From contig CAJUJB010000014.1 of assembly GCA_910586595.1 (NCBI GenBank), forward strand, positions 1 to 60,738: a DNA stretch of 60,738 nt, in the 5' to 3' direction. The position numbers were made by a program, and so were the translations under genes. A model generated the notes under the pieces. The model was not told the DNA's origin, did no database searches, and was given only the letters and a program-made list of their open reading frames with translations. This stretch comes from an uncultured Muribaculaceae bacterium. Lineage in GTDB: Bacteria; Bacteroidota; Bacteroidia; Bacteroidales; Muribaculaceae. Every line of letters starts with the position of its first letter. The stretch's first letter is position 1. Of the stretch, positions 9,100-17,722 are shown one piece after another.

Positions 9100-9530
9100 T
9101 TGTCTTTATAGTCTTGATATAACCTGCTTGACAGGAAATCGTTGAGTATTATCGTGGCAGAGATTTCGTCGACGAGGGCCTTATCGCGGCGGGCCATCTT
9201 GCCGAGGCCGCCATCGAGCATGGCTTTGTGCGCAAGCACAGATGTGAATCGCTCATCGAAAAATACAATCTCAAGATCGGGAATTGCCTTATGCAGACGG
9301 TCGATAGCCGGCCGGAGGAAACGCGTCGACTCAGATGGACGCCCCTGCATGTCGCGGGGCTCGCCGACGACAATGAAATCCACCCCGTTATCACGACGGT
9401 AAGACTTCACAAAATCAATCAGTTGAGCTGATGGTACAGTGGTGACGCCCGACGCAACTATGCGCAGGGGGTCGGTGACGGCTATGCCGCAACGTTTACG
9501 ACCGAAGTCTATGGCCAATATTCTTCCCAT
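9096..9530 (-). CDS. ruvX: Putative pre-16S rRNA nuclease / Holliday junction resolvase RuvX (YqgF)
   Basis: A 144-residue RNase H-fold protein beginning MGRILAIDFG, where the Asp of the first strand is a predicted catalytic residue. Later motifs VGEPRDMQG and FFDERFTS, with a C-terminal DEISA-type acidic site, fit YqgF. The family trims the 5' end of 16S rRNA and may act on Holliday junctions. The frame runs upstream to 9620, but that part overlaps the promoter pair, so I chose ATG 9530. It is first in a ruvX-def-ettA series. Confidence 0.9.
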   Translation of the reverse strand: MGRILAIDFGRKRCGIAVTDPLRIVASGVTTVPSAQLIDFVKSYRRDNGVDFIVVGEPRDMQGRPSESTRFLRPAIDRLHKAIPDLEIVFFDERFTSVLAHKAMLDGGLGKMARRDKALVDEISATIILNDFLSSRLYQDYKDK

Positions 9531-9540
9531 TTTTCTGCTG

Positions 9541-9571
9541 CAAAGATACAAAAAATGCCGCGCTTGGCCAA
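9541..9571 (-). promoter_or_regulatory. ruvX-def-ettA promoter
   Basis: On the minus strand TTGG (9571-9568), 19 nt and TATCTTTG (9548-9541) match the Bacteroidota promoter. The -7 box is exact. Its -33 element is one half of the palindrome TTGGCCAA that also serves wecC. Confidence 0.65.
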
Positions 9572-9594
9572 ATCGAAAAAAATGCTTACATTTG
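9564..9594 (+). promoter_or_regulatory. wecC operon promoter
   Basis: TTGG (9564-9567), 19 nt and TACATTTG (9587-9594) match the Bacteroidota pattern with an exact -7 box. Transcription should begin near 9601, leaving a leader of about 25 nt before wecC. Confidence 0.65.
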
Positions 9595-9625
9595 CAGCCG
9601 TAAAACCTAACCATCCGCAAGAATT

Positions 9626-10831
9626 ATGAAAGCATGCTTCATGGGCCTGGGATACATTGGGCTCCCGACGGCAATAATCGCTGCCATAAATGGCGTGGAA
9701 GTAACCGGTGTTGATGTCAACCCGTCGGTAGTCGAAAAGACCAATGCCGGCGAGTTGCATATTGTTGAGCCCGGTCTCGCCGAAATGCTGCGTCAGGCCA
9801 TCGGTAGCGGCGCATTACACGCCACCCTTACCCCAGAAACGTCCGATGCTTACTTTATAGTGGTTCCGACCCCCTTCAAGGGCAACCACCAACCCGACAT
9901 CTCATTTGTCGAGGCCGCCACGCGTGCCGTCATTCCCTTCCTCAAAGAAGGGGATCTGTATGTTATTGAGTCAACATCACCCGTCGGCACCACCGAGCTG
10001 ATGGCCTCACTTATCTTCCGCACCCGTCCGGAACTGGAAGGAAAGATATACATCGCATATTGCCCCGAGCGCGTGCTGCCCGGCAATGTGATCTACGAAC
10101 TCGTACACAACGACCGCGTGATCGGAGGTATCGACGAAGCCTCGACCCGCAAAGCCATAGAGTTCTACGCTCAATTTGTGAAAGGCGAGCTCCATGCCAC
10201 CAACGCGCGCACAGCCGAGATGTGCAAGCTCACCGAGAACTCCTCGCGCGACGTACAGATAGCCTTCGCCAACGAGCTCTCGCTCATATGCGACAAGGCC
10301 GGCATCAACGTATGGGATCTCATACGCCTGGCCAACAAGCATCCCCGCGTAAATATACTCCAGCCTGGATGCGGCGTAGGAGGTCACTGCATAGCCGTCG
10401 ACCCCTACTTCATCACATCGGCTTTCCCCGAGGAGTCTCGTCTGATCGCCGATGCCCGCACCATCAACAACTATAAGGCCGACTGGTGTGCCGAAAAGGT
10501 GATAAACGCCATGCTCACCTTCGAGATTGAGCACGGCCGCAAACCCGTGGTGGCCATGATGGGCGTGGCCTTCAAGCCCGACATCGACGACCTCCGCGAG
10601 AGCCCGGCAAAAGCCATCATAAGCAAAGTCATGCAGCGGAGCAACAACGCTCACATACTCGTGGTAGAGCCTAATGTGAAAGAACACCATGTGTTTAAGC
10701 TGACACCTTACGAAACTGCATATAAGGATGCCGACATTGTGGTATTCCTCACGGCACACACCCCATTCAAATCGCTCACATGGGATGACAACAAAGTCAT
10801 TCTTGACTTTTGCGGCATCTTCAAGCGTTAA
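9626..10831 (+). CDS. wecC: UDP-N-acetyl-D-mannosamine dehydrogenase
   Basis: A 401-residue cytosolic NAD-dependent enzyme that oxidises UDP-ManNAc twice to UDP-ManNAcA. The N-terminal Rossmann motif GLGYIGLP is at residues 8-15. The catalytic cysteine is Cys255 in GCGVGGHC, followed by IAVDP as in WecC rather than in UDP-glucose dehydrogenases. The C-terminal UDP-binding domain includes GVAFKPDIDDLRESPA. It is first in an operon with a WecG-type transferase and WecB, which together supply and use ManNAcA for a surface polysaccharide. Confidence 0.92.
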   Translation: MKACFMGLGYIGLPTAIIAAINGVEVTGVDVNPSVVEKTNAGELHIVEPGLAEMLRQAIGSGALHATLTPETSDAYFIVVPTPFKGNHQPDISFVEAATRAVIPFLKEGDLYVIESTSPVGTTELMASLIFRTRPELEGKIYIAYCPERVLPGNVIYELVHNDRVIGGIDEASTRKAIEFYAQFVKGELHATNARTAEMCKLTENSSRDVQIAFANELSLICDKAGINVWDLIRLANKHPRVNILQPGCGVGGHCIAVDPYFITSAFPEESRLIADARTINNYKADWCAEKVINAMLTFEIEHGRKPVVAMMGVAFKPDIDDLRESPAKAIISKVMQRSNNAHILVVEPNVKEHHVFKLTPYETAYKDADIVVFLTAHTPFKSLTWDDNKVILDFCGIFKR

Positions 10832-10833
10832 AC

Positions 10834-11562
10834 ATGACCCCAAACCATAATTCAAGCTCAATCCAACCGGTAGAGCTGCGTGGACTGAGGGTCTTCCCTT
10901 TTTCCGACGCAGACGCCCTCATCGATTACGCCGACGAGCACAAAGGCATGCTCGTGGCCATCAACGCTGAAAAGATAGTCAACGCAAGCCGCGACGAAAA
11001 GACTAAAGCCATAATCAACAGCAGTATAGCATACTGCGACGGTGCCGGGGCAGTAAAAGCCGCCCGCCAGAAAGGTGCTGTATGCGAAAAAATCGCCGGG
11101 TGTGAGCTATGGCTGAAAATTATCGACCGTCACCACGCCAACCGCAGTTTCTATCTTATTGGCGCGACTCCTGAAGTGCATGAAGCTACCATAAAGAAAC
11201 TCAAGGGTCTCTATCCCGGAATCAATATCGTAGGCCACCGCGATGGCTACCTCCGCACAGCCGATGCGAGGGCAGCCCTTATCGACGACGTTGCACGCAC
11301 AAAGCCCGATTTTGTATTTGTGGCCATGGGTTCTCCAGCCCAGGAAATACTCATGTCGGAGATGCTCGCACGCCACAAGGCCGTATATCAAGGTCTTGGC
11401 GGCAGCTTCGATGTATTTACCGGCAAAGTCAACCGGGCACCACAATGGTGGCTCGACCATAACCTGGAGGCAGCTTACCGCCTTCTCCGTCAACCGAAGC
11501 GCATCAAGCGCAACATCAAGTACGTGACCTTCATCTGGTGGCTCATCAGAAAGAAGTTCTGA
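10834..11562 (+). CDS. wecG: WecG/TagA/CpsF-family glycosyltransferase (probable ManNAcA transferase)
   Basis: A 242-residue GT26-family protein that starts two bases after the wecC stop. The family patterns are visible: a CDGAGAV-like string near residue 70, and GLGGSFDVFTGKV followed by RAPQWW and a basic tail near the C-terminus. The family moves ManNAcA or ManNAc from UDP to a lipid-linked GlcNAc. With wecC and wecB on either side, UDP-ManNAcA is the likely donor. The frame also reads upstream to 10810 inside wecC, but ATG 10834 is the natural start. Confidence 0.85.
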   Translation: MTPNHNSSSIQPVELRGLRVFPFSDADALIDYADEHKGMLVAINAEKIVNASRDEKTKAIINSSIAYCDGAGAVKAARQKGAVCEKIAGCELWLKIIDRHHANRSFYLIGATPEVHEATIKKLKGLYPGINIVGHRDGYLRTADARAALIDDVARTKPDFVFVAMGSPAQEILMSEMLARHKAVYQGLGGSFDVFTGKVNRAPQWWLDHNLEAAYRLLRQPKRIKRNIKYVTFIWWLIRKKF

Positions 11563-11575
11563 TTCTGACAAAGCT

Positions 11576-12730
11576 ATGAAAAAAGTAATGCTTATCTTCG
11601 GCACCCGACCCGAAGCTATTAAAATGGCCCCTCTTGTGAAGGCCCTTCAGGCTGAGCCCGCCCGCTTCGAGACCATCGTAACCGTCACCGGCCAACACCG
11701 CCAGATGCTCGACCAGGTGCTCCACCTCTTCGATATAACCCCAGATTACGACCTCGACATAATGAAGCCGGGCCAGGACCTCTACGACGTAACGGCACGC
11801 ATACTCACCGGTATGCGTTCTGTCTTGGCCGAGAGCAAGCCAGACCTTGTGCTTGTACATGGCGACACATCGACATCGACAGCCGCTGCCCTGAGTGCCT
11901 TCTACGCTCAGATTCCGGTTGGACACGTAGAGGCAGGCCTGCGCACAGGTGACATCTACTCTCCCTGGCCAGAAGAGATGAACCGCCGCATTACCGGACG
12001 CATAGCCACCTACCATTTCTCCCCCACCGACATGGCTGCCGCCAACCTGCGGGCAGAAAACGTAGCCGACGAATTTATCGCCATCACAGGCAACACAGTC
12101 ATTGACGCCCTTCATACCGTGGTAGGCAAGATTGAGGGTGACCCAAGCCTGGCCGAGAAATTGCGTGCCGATGTAGCCGCAATGGGATATGACACAGCGC
12201 GCCTCGCCGACGGCAAGCGCCGCATGGTGCTGCTTACTGGCCATCGCCGCGAAAACTTCGGAGAAGGCTTCCTCAATATATGCCGGGCCCTACAGCGTCT
12301 TGCCCAGAAATATCCTGAGATTGACTTCGTATATCCGATGCACCTCAATCCTAATGTACGTAGGCCAATAGCCGAGATGTTCGAGGGTAAAAATTTCCCT
12401 AATGTATTTTTCATCGAGCCGCTCGAGTACCTGCCATTCGTATACATGATGGAACAGGCATACTTAATCATCACCGACAGCGGCGGTATCCAGGAAGAGG
12501 CACCCTCTCTGGGTAAGCCCGTGCTTGTGATGCGCGAAGTAACCGAGCGTCCTGAAGCACTGGCGGCCGGCACCATACGCCTTGTGGGCACCGATGCCGA
12601 CAAAATTGTAAACGAAGCATCGCAATTTATCGATGACTCGGAATATTACGCAGCCAACAGCTTGATTGCCAATCCTTATGGCGACGGCAACGCCTGCCGG
12701 AGGATACTCGACTTCATCGCCCGACACTAA
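11576..12730 (+). CDS. wecB: UDP-N-acetylglucosamine 2-epimerase (non-hydrolysing)
   Basis: A 384-residue cytosolic enzyme that converts UDP-GlcNAc to UDP-ManNAc, the substrate of the wecC product. The N-terminal string FGTRPEAIKMAPL, then HGDTSTS, GHVEAGLRTGD and the C-terminal DSGGIQEEAPSLGKPVL are diagnostic of the family. It starts 13 nt after the transferase gene. The three genes form a complete short route from UDP-GlcNAc to a transferred ManNAcA residue, as in enterobacterial common antigen synthesis, though the final glycan here is unknown. Confidence 0.95.
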   Translation: MKKVMLIFGTRPEAIKMAPLVKALQAEPARFETIVTVTGQHRQMLDQVLHLFDITPDYDLDIMKPGQDLYDVTARILTGMRSVLAESKPDLVLVHGDTSTSTAAALSAFYAQIPVGHVEAGLRTGDIYSPWPEEMNRRITGRIATYHFSPTDMAAANLRAENVADEFIAITGNTVIDALHTVVGKIEGDPSLAEKLRADVAAMGYDTARLADGKRRMVLLTGHRRENFGEGFLNICRALQRLAQKYPEIDFVYPMHLNPNVRRPIAEMFEGKNFPNVFFIEPLEYLPFVYMMEQAYLIITDSGGIQEEAPSLGKPVLVMREVTERPEALAAGTIRLVGTDADKIVNEASQFIDDSEYYAANSLIANPYGDGNACRRILDFIARH

Positions 12731-12757
12731 CCGACTTTAACCATAAATATTTAACAT

Positions 12758-14869
12758 ATGAAAAAACTCTCTCTGCGCTGGCTCGCAGTGTGCCTATTGA
12801 GCATCACTGCGGCAATATCTGTGCACGCACAGAATGAAGCCAAGAGCATCTATCTCCTCGGAGGTGACAACAACTGGGTTGAACCTATCGAATCGAACAG
12901 CTCACACTACGAGCAATACCGACTTTTTGAGACTGCTCCGGGCAGCAACATCTTCGAAGGAACCTTCGAGCATCCCTCTGCCTATTCATCATGGTGGTGG
13001 TTCAGATTCGCAACTGCGCTAAGCCCCGATGGTTCCACAGATGCCTGGGATAGAAACGTGATCGTTCCTATTGGATCTGAAGAGGATAACACTCTGAAAA
13101 GTAAGACGGGCGTCTACACAGCCTCATTCAAGACCTATGAGTATTTAGCTAATCCCCCGGCTTTCTCAATAGAGTTGCCCTACAATGCAAACGATCTTCG
13201 ATTCACCGTCAACCTGAACAACAGTACGATGACCATCGTGGCCAACAACGCCATATTCACGCTCATCGACACAAAAGAAGTGCCTACCGCTTCAACAGCC
13301 GACAAATTCACACCGATTTCCCGCAAGGCATTCATCGAGCCGGGCAACCACACCATATCGTTCTACGACCTTTACAGACAGACGTCACTCGCACCCGAGC
13401 AGAACACCGTCATTTCTGTTGAGCCGCACACTTATCTCCGAGTAACCGACGGAGGAAAAGGACTATTCGAGCTCAACGACTTCAAAGGTGGTGTCTTTGA
13501 AGTTATATCTGCCAACTCGCCCGACGTATACTGCCGTTTCTACACTGAATTCGACACCTCTGTAGCTGCGTACGAACAGGCATATCTCATCGGTGACTTC
13601 TGCGAGTGGTCGTTCGATGGAGCGAAAGAGATGACCAAGTCGTCAGACGGTCAGAAATTCACGGCTACACTTCCTGCCGGCACCAGAGAATTCAAGATAA
13701 CCAGCGCACTTGACTGGAACACAAACTTAGGCTGGAGCGGCGCGGTAAAATATACCGATGGAAAAATATGCTATACAATTGCGACTAACGGCTTCAACTT
13801 CCAAATCAAAGACGGACTGAGCGCCGACGCCGAAGTGGTGCTCGATTTTTCAACTCAGACCGTGTCGGTCACTACCGATGAAGCTCATATGCCTGAACCT
13901 AATCCCAGCGTAAGCGAACCGGCCCGACCAGATTTCAATGATGTGCTCGTCATCAGCACACCCGATGATTTCGTGGAAGTTACAGCCGACAACTTCCAAT
14001 ATGTATACCGCAATGTCGATTACTTGACCCGCACGGCAGTAAACGGCGTATTCTCAGCCAGCATAAGCTACAGCAGCGGAACGTATTTCCGCCTCGTAGG
14101 CCCCGACCAGAAGGTATATGCGCCCACCGAAAATACCGAGCTCCCTGTAACGGCAAACGGCGTATCAACTCTGCCAGCCTCTCTGTTAGCACAGGATCAA
14201 GCTGCATGGTGGCAGACTCCGCTCACAGTAATAGAAGTTCCCTTTGAGATGAGTTTCGACACAAACACCAAAGAACTCACCACACACATATCTGCCCCGG
14301 ATAACGGTATATACCTGGTCGGAGTGCCTACGGGATGGGCAGAGCCCAGTTCCTCTAACAAGGAGTTCTACAGCTCATGGCGATTGACACCGGCTGGCAA
14401 CGGCCTCTATTACGGCGACTTCTATATCGCAGAGGGAGAGGCGATGTTCCGTTTTTACCAGGGCTTGTATGGATGGGATGTCAATAGTTTCGGTCCGGCA
14501 GTAAATGACGAGCCCATAGAATTTGAATGGATCAACGACCAGTCGCTCTATCTCACCCGAGGTAAAGCTTCATACAGCTTCCCTGACTGGAAAGGTGGCC
14601 AGATGCAGATACTTCTTGACATGTATCATGCCGAAGCCCGATTCTCAACCTCTGGTTTCGACAATGTGGAGACGCCCGAGTCGGCACCCCTAAGCCTCAC
14701 AGCCGTTGCAGGAGGCCTGCGCGCAAGTTGCTCAGAGCCTACCCTCCTCACCGTCTATAGCCTGACCGGAGTTGCCGTCGTAAACACCGAGCTTCAACCG
14801 GGCATAACTACCATCGACCTTCCTGCCGGATTCTACATAGCAGCTGGCAAGAAATACATAGTTAAATAA
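12758..14869 (+). CDS. Secreted multi-domain protein with SusE/F-like repeats and a C-terminal sorting-like domain
   Basis: A 703-residue exported protein with a signal peptide ending near residue 25 (VHAQ). Three modules begin with a similar string: IYLLGGDNNW (about 31), AYLIGDFCEW (about 275) and IYLVGVPTGW (about 523). This pattern recalls the beta-sandwich carbohydrate-binding modules of SusE/SusF-type proteins. The last 75 residues (YSLTGVAVV, then GFYIAAGKKYIVK) look like a type IX secretion sorting domain or a simple terminal beta-sandwich. There is no lipobox. It follows wecB by 27 nt and is probably co-transcribed, ending at a hairpin. A role at the surface with the ManNAcA glycan is inference. 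Confidence 0.65.
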   Translation: MKKLSLRWLAVCLLSITAAISVHAQNEAKSIYLLGGDNNWVEPIESNSSHYEQYRLFETAPGSNIFEGTFEHPSAYSSWWWFRFATALSPDGSTDAWDRNVIVPIGSEEDNTLKSKTGVYTASFKTYEYLANPPAFSIELPYNANDLRFTVNLNNSTMTIVANNAIFTLIDTKEVPTASTADKFTPISRKAFIEPGNHTISFYDLYRQTSLAPEQNTVISVEPHTYLRVTDGGKGLFELNDFKGGVFEVISANSPDVYCRFYTEFDTSVAAYEQAYLIGDFCEWSFDGAKEMTKSSDGQKFTATLPAGTREFKITSALDWNTNLGWSGAVKYTDGKICYTIATNGFNFQIKDGLSADAEVVLDFSTQTVSVTTDEAHMPEPNPSVSEPARPDFNDVLVISTPDDFVEVTADNFQYVYRNVDYLTRTAVNGVFSASISYSSGTYFRLVGPDQKVYAPTENTELPVTANGVSTLPASLLAQDQAAWWQTPLTVIEVPFEMSFDTNTKELTTHISAPDNGIYLVGVPTGWAEPSSSNKEFYSSWRLTPAGNGLYYGDFYIAEGEAMFRFYQGLYGWDVNSFGPAVNDEPIEFEWINDQSLYLTRGKASYSFPDWKGGQMQILLDMYHAEARFSTSGFDNVETPESAPLSLTAVAGGLRASCSEPTLLTVYSLTGVAVVNTELQPGITTIDLPAGFYIAAGKKYIVK

Positions 14870-14894
14870 GCCAAACGACATAGTTATCTAAGAT

Positions 14895-14924
14895 CAGCCG
14901 CCCGTACATCACAACGGGCGGCTG
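14895..14924 (+). terminator. Hairpin terminator of the wec operon
   Basis: An 11-bp perfect stem (14895-14905 with 14914-14924) with an 8-nt loop lies 25 nt after the preceding stop. The T tract is poor. Confidence 0.65.
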
Positions 14925-14946
14925 CATTATGTCAAGACTGACACGG

Positions 14947-15250
14947 CTCTTTCATTTAAAAAAAGATAATCGCATAATGGCCTTACCCGATTCAAAGCGA
15001 GTCGGGTAAATTTTATATGGTGTATGTTAGATATTTATCTTTAGTTTGAATGATGAAATTTCTTTTTTTGAGATAAAAATCGCAGCAGTTTTGTAATGCT
15101 CGATGACACATGCCTGATGAGGTCTGCCATACCCTTGGCCTTGTGAGAGAGTTTTTTACGACTTCCTCTCCATATAGAGAACAACGAATGGACGATCCGT
15201 TGGAGTGTGTCGAGATTCCTCGCACCCCTGGTGGAAATGACTGAGCCGTG
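14947..15250 (-). mobile_element. Decayed transposase 3' end, copy 1
   Basis: The minus strand encodes a short frame (15253-15041) reading STRGARNLDTLQ, SLFSIW, KKLS and KGMA, which aligns with the second copy at 16801-17093. A hairpin (14982-15009, ttacccga/gtcgggtaa arms) lies just past its end, and the shared sequence continues to CTCTTTCATTTAAA at 14947. This looks like the C-terminus and right end of an insertion sequence with the rest lost. The family cannot be named from this piece. The remainder of the 523-nt gap up to the lipoprotein gene holds a TAGCTTTG -7-like box (15303-15310) with no good -33 box. Confidence 0.55.
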
Positions 15251-15392
15251 CACGATGAGGAAGATAATTGGTTATTAATGCACTAAGTAGCGAAATTATT
15301 ATTAGCTTTGCATTTATAAGGTTTGACGAATAGTCTGTATTTGGGCTTTTTTACAACCCGACAACGTGTAAAATATCAACCAATAAAACAAC

Positions 15393-16664
15393 ATGAGTTT
15401 TAAAACAATTCACAACATCCTATTAACTAGCGCATTGCTTTTAGGAGCTTTGACTTCATGCAGCGATGTCCCCAAATCATTGAATGATGCCGCCCAACAA
15501 GTAAAAGAGCGCTTCGGCACACTCAATGTGTCGGACGCCACCATGATTTACCGCAAAGAAGAAGCAGGCCGCGCACGCTCCTCAGTTGAGACCGGCTACT
15601 TCAAACTCGATGTAAACGGCAACGAGGTTAAACTTGTGATTAAGGGAGAGAAAGGAAAGACCACCGACATCAGTATTGACTGGATTCGCAATATCAGCGA
15701 CCGCTTTATGATCTTTATGCCGTCAAATAATGAACTGAAGGAAGAAGTAGGGGAATACGATGGTTTTTTCTATGCCTTTGTCGATCGTGGAACCGACAAG
15801 ATATATCTCATAAACCCGGCTATGCTCTACAACGACGGAACTTTCGACATTGTGGCCGAGGCATTGTTTGAGACCGGTGGAGTTGCAATAACTTCTGACG
15901 GAAGCATTTATTTCTATCCGGCAGCAAACAGCGGTGAGTGCATGGGCTATATTCTGAAAGTCAACACCCGCGACTTTTCCATATCGTCGGTACTCCCAGA
16001 AGGTCAACATGCCAATCAGCTTGCAAACGTTGGCGTATCGTCAGATGGTTATGTGATATTCGACCGTAGCAAGGTGCTTCTGCCCTCCGGTGGCATACAG
16101 ATTATTGAAGGCTCTCTTTTCATGTTTGACAACCAAATCTACAGTGCATCTGATACGAAGCTCTACAAATGGACTCCTGAAACTTCCGGCCGACTCGCCT
16201 CTACCGAGGTTGCCGCATTTGTCAGCCCCATTTACTCTGAAATAATGAGTACGGCATACAACTATGTCAGGAAGTCTGTGCTTATCACCGACCAAAGTTT
16301 GTTCTATGAATTCAATGGCAAAGAGTTGGCGCTGATAGATAATTCTATAGTTGAAAGCGGTCTGCGCGACTTCTATACAGGCTACCCATCCCATGTGGAA
16401 ACAAGCAAAGCTTGGTATTTTAGGCAAGACAACAAATTCACAAAGTTGAACCTTGCAGACTGGAGTGTCGAGAGATTTTCGTTCCCTAACTATGAGCCAT
16501 ACGAGATTTCCGCTAATATCGACTCACCCGAAATAGCATTTTCCGGCTTGCGCTATAGCGACGCTGCGAGCGTATTCGGTGCAATTCTACCTGACAACAC
16601 ACTGCGTATCGACGGAGAGACACCGGCCGACATCCGTATTGCAAACATGATTCCCCTCAACTGA
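15393..16664 (+). CDS. Hypothetical lipoprotein
   Basis: A 423-residue predicted lipoprotein: a hydrophobic signal ends in the lipobox LTSC, with Cys23 as the lipidation site. The mature part has many short strand-like blocks such as GGVAITSDGSIYFYPA, DTKLYKWTPE and SVERFSFPNYEP spaced at regular intervals, suggesting a beta-propeller, but no named family is recognised. The gene is AT-richer than its neighbours and sits between two direct repeats of transposase remnants, which suggests arrival by transfer. A TAGCTTTG box 83 nt upstream may be its promoter. Function unknown; probably at the outer membrane. Confidence 0.65.
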   Translation: MSFKTIHNILLTSALLLGALTSCSDVPKSLNDAAQQVKERFGTLNVSDATMIYRKEEAGRARSSVETGYFKLDVNGNEVKLVIKGEKGKTTDISIDWIRNISDRFMIFMPSNNELKEEVGEYDGFFYAFVDRGTDKIYLINPAMLYNDGTFDIVAEALFETGGVAITSDGSIYFYPAANSGECMGYILKVNTRDFSISSVLPEGQHANQLANVGVSSDGYVIFDRSKVLLPSGGIQIIEGSLFMFDNQIYSASDTKLYKWTPETSGRLASTEVAAFVSPIYSEIMSTAYNYVRKSVLITDQSLFYEFNGKELALIDNSIVESGLRDFYTGYPSHVETSKAWYFRQDNKFTKLNLADWSVERFSFPNYEPYEISANIDSPEIAFSGLRYSDAASVFGAILPDNTLRIDGETPADIRIANMIPLN

Positions 16665-16718
16665 CACATCAGAGAATTCTCGATCATCCCACTCTATAAT
16701 TTTATCCCATCGGCACGT

Positions 16719-17093
16719 CTCCTTCATTTAAATTTTATATGGACGCATACTGTCTTTACCCGACTCAAAGCGAGTCGGGTAAATTTTTATATGCTGTATG
16801 TTAGATGTTTATCCTTAGTCTAAGGGATTGAAATTTGTTATTTTTGTGATAGGGAATGTAGTAGTTTGTAAAGCCTGTTGAAACAGATTTCATGAGTCCT
16901 GCCATGCCTTTAACCTTGTCAGAGAGTTTCTTCCGTCCCCCCCAGATTGAGAACAATGAAAGGACGATTGGCTGGAGTGTCTCAAGATTCCTCGCGGCCC
17001 TGGTGGATTTGCGTTCTATACTGTCCTAATGGTTTCCTTTGCCTGTCCTTTTGAAATCCGATATGGGAAGGCGAAATCAGTCAATCTTTCCAT
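16719..17093 (-). mobile_element. Decayed transposase 3' end, copy 2
   Basis: The minus strand reads ERKSTRAARNLETLQ, SLFSIWGGRKKLS and KVKGMAGL, ending at a TAA at 16803-16801. Upstream, another frame gives MERLTDF and KGQAKETI, so a frameshift or stop lies near 17025. A perfect hairpin (16756-16766 with 16772-16782) follows, as in copy 1, and the match extends to CTCCTTCATTTAAA at 16719. Both copies point the same way and flank the lipoprotein gene. The rest of the 677-nt gap holds only the nuo promoter and leader. Confidence 0.55.
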
Positions 17094-17197
17094 AATGCAG
17101 CCCTCTGGTATAGAGTTATGTAATTTTTTGCCATGCAAGCCCATCGCGCCTCAAAAAGATTTTTTAATATTTCGCTGAAAAAATGCGAAAAAAATCG

Positions 17198-17205
17198 TAT
17201 CTTTG
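17198..17205 (+). promoter_or_regulatory. -7 box of the nuo-atp operon promoter
   Basis: TATCTTTG is an exact match to TAnnTTTG. The sequence 19-20 nt upstream (CTGA) is a poor -33 box. Transcription should begin near 17212, giving a leader of about 130 nt with two small hairpins (17246-17262 and 17289-17307). No comparable promoter is seen elsewhere before nuoN ends. Confidence 0.55.
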
Positions 17206-17341
17206 CAGCACGATTGCGGGCGCTATGTGTCCGTATGTCGCCATGAAAGGCACTAAGCCTTTAGCAATCAGCAAATTCAGCTCCACACAATGCCTAAACC
17301 GGGCATTATCACAGCCTTGATGAAAATAAATAAGTAATAAT

Positions 17342-17722
17342 ATGATATCATCAGCCATTTTTGGAATTGAGAACAACGGCCTGCTGGGCATAACAGCCCT
17401 GCTTACCGGCGTAGCGCTTGTGTTCCTGGCACTTTGGATCGCCAAGCTCATCTCGCCCCGGTCGTTCAACCCCCAGAAAGGGGAAGCTTACGAGTGCGGT
17501 ATCCCTACACGCGGCGAAAGTATGTCGCAGTTCAAGGTCGGATACTATCTCTTCGCAATCCTGTTCCTAATGTTCGACGTCGAGACCGTATTCCTCTTCC
17601 CCTGGGCAGTGCGTATGCGTGAACTTGGCGTCAATGGTTTGTTAAGCATCGCCGTATTCTTCGGCATCTTGGTGCTGGGTCTTGTATATGCCTGGCGGAA
17701 AGGAGCTCTTGAATGGAAGTAA
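17342..17722 (+). CDS. nuoA: NADH-quinone oxidoreductase subunit A
   Basis: A 126-residue membrane subunit of complex I with three predicted transmembrane helices (about 13-35, 65-87, 95-115). The conserved loop YECGIPT sits between the first two helices, where its cysteine lies near the quinone cavity, and FLMFDVETVFLFPWA follows. It is first in the long nuo-atp run and overlaps nuoB by 10 nt. Confidence 0.93.
   Translation: MISSAIFGIENNGLLGITALLTGVALVFLALWIAKLISPRSFNPQKGEAYECGIPTRGESMSQFKVGYYLFAILFLMFDVETVFLFPWAVRMRELGVNGLLSIAVFFGILVLGLVYAWRKGALEWK

Noticed and set aside
15013..15253. Two short overlapping minus-strand ORFs as real small genes
   Set aside because: One aligns with the decayed transposase copy at 16801-17093; the other is its frame shadow.
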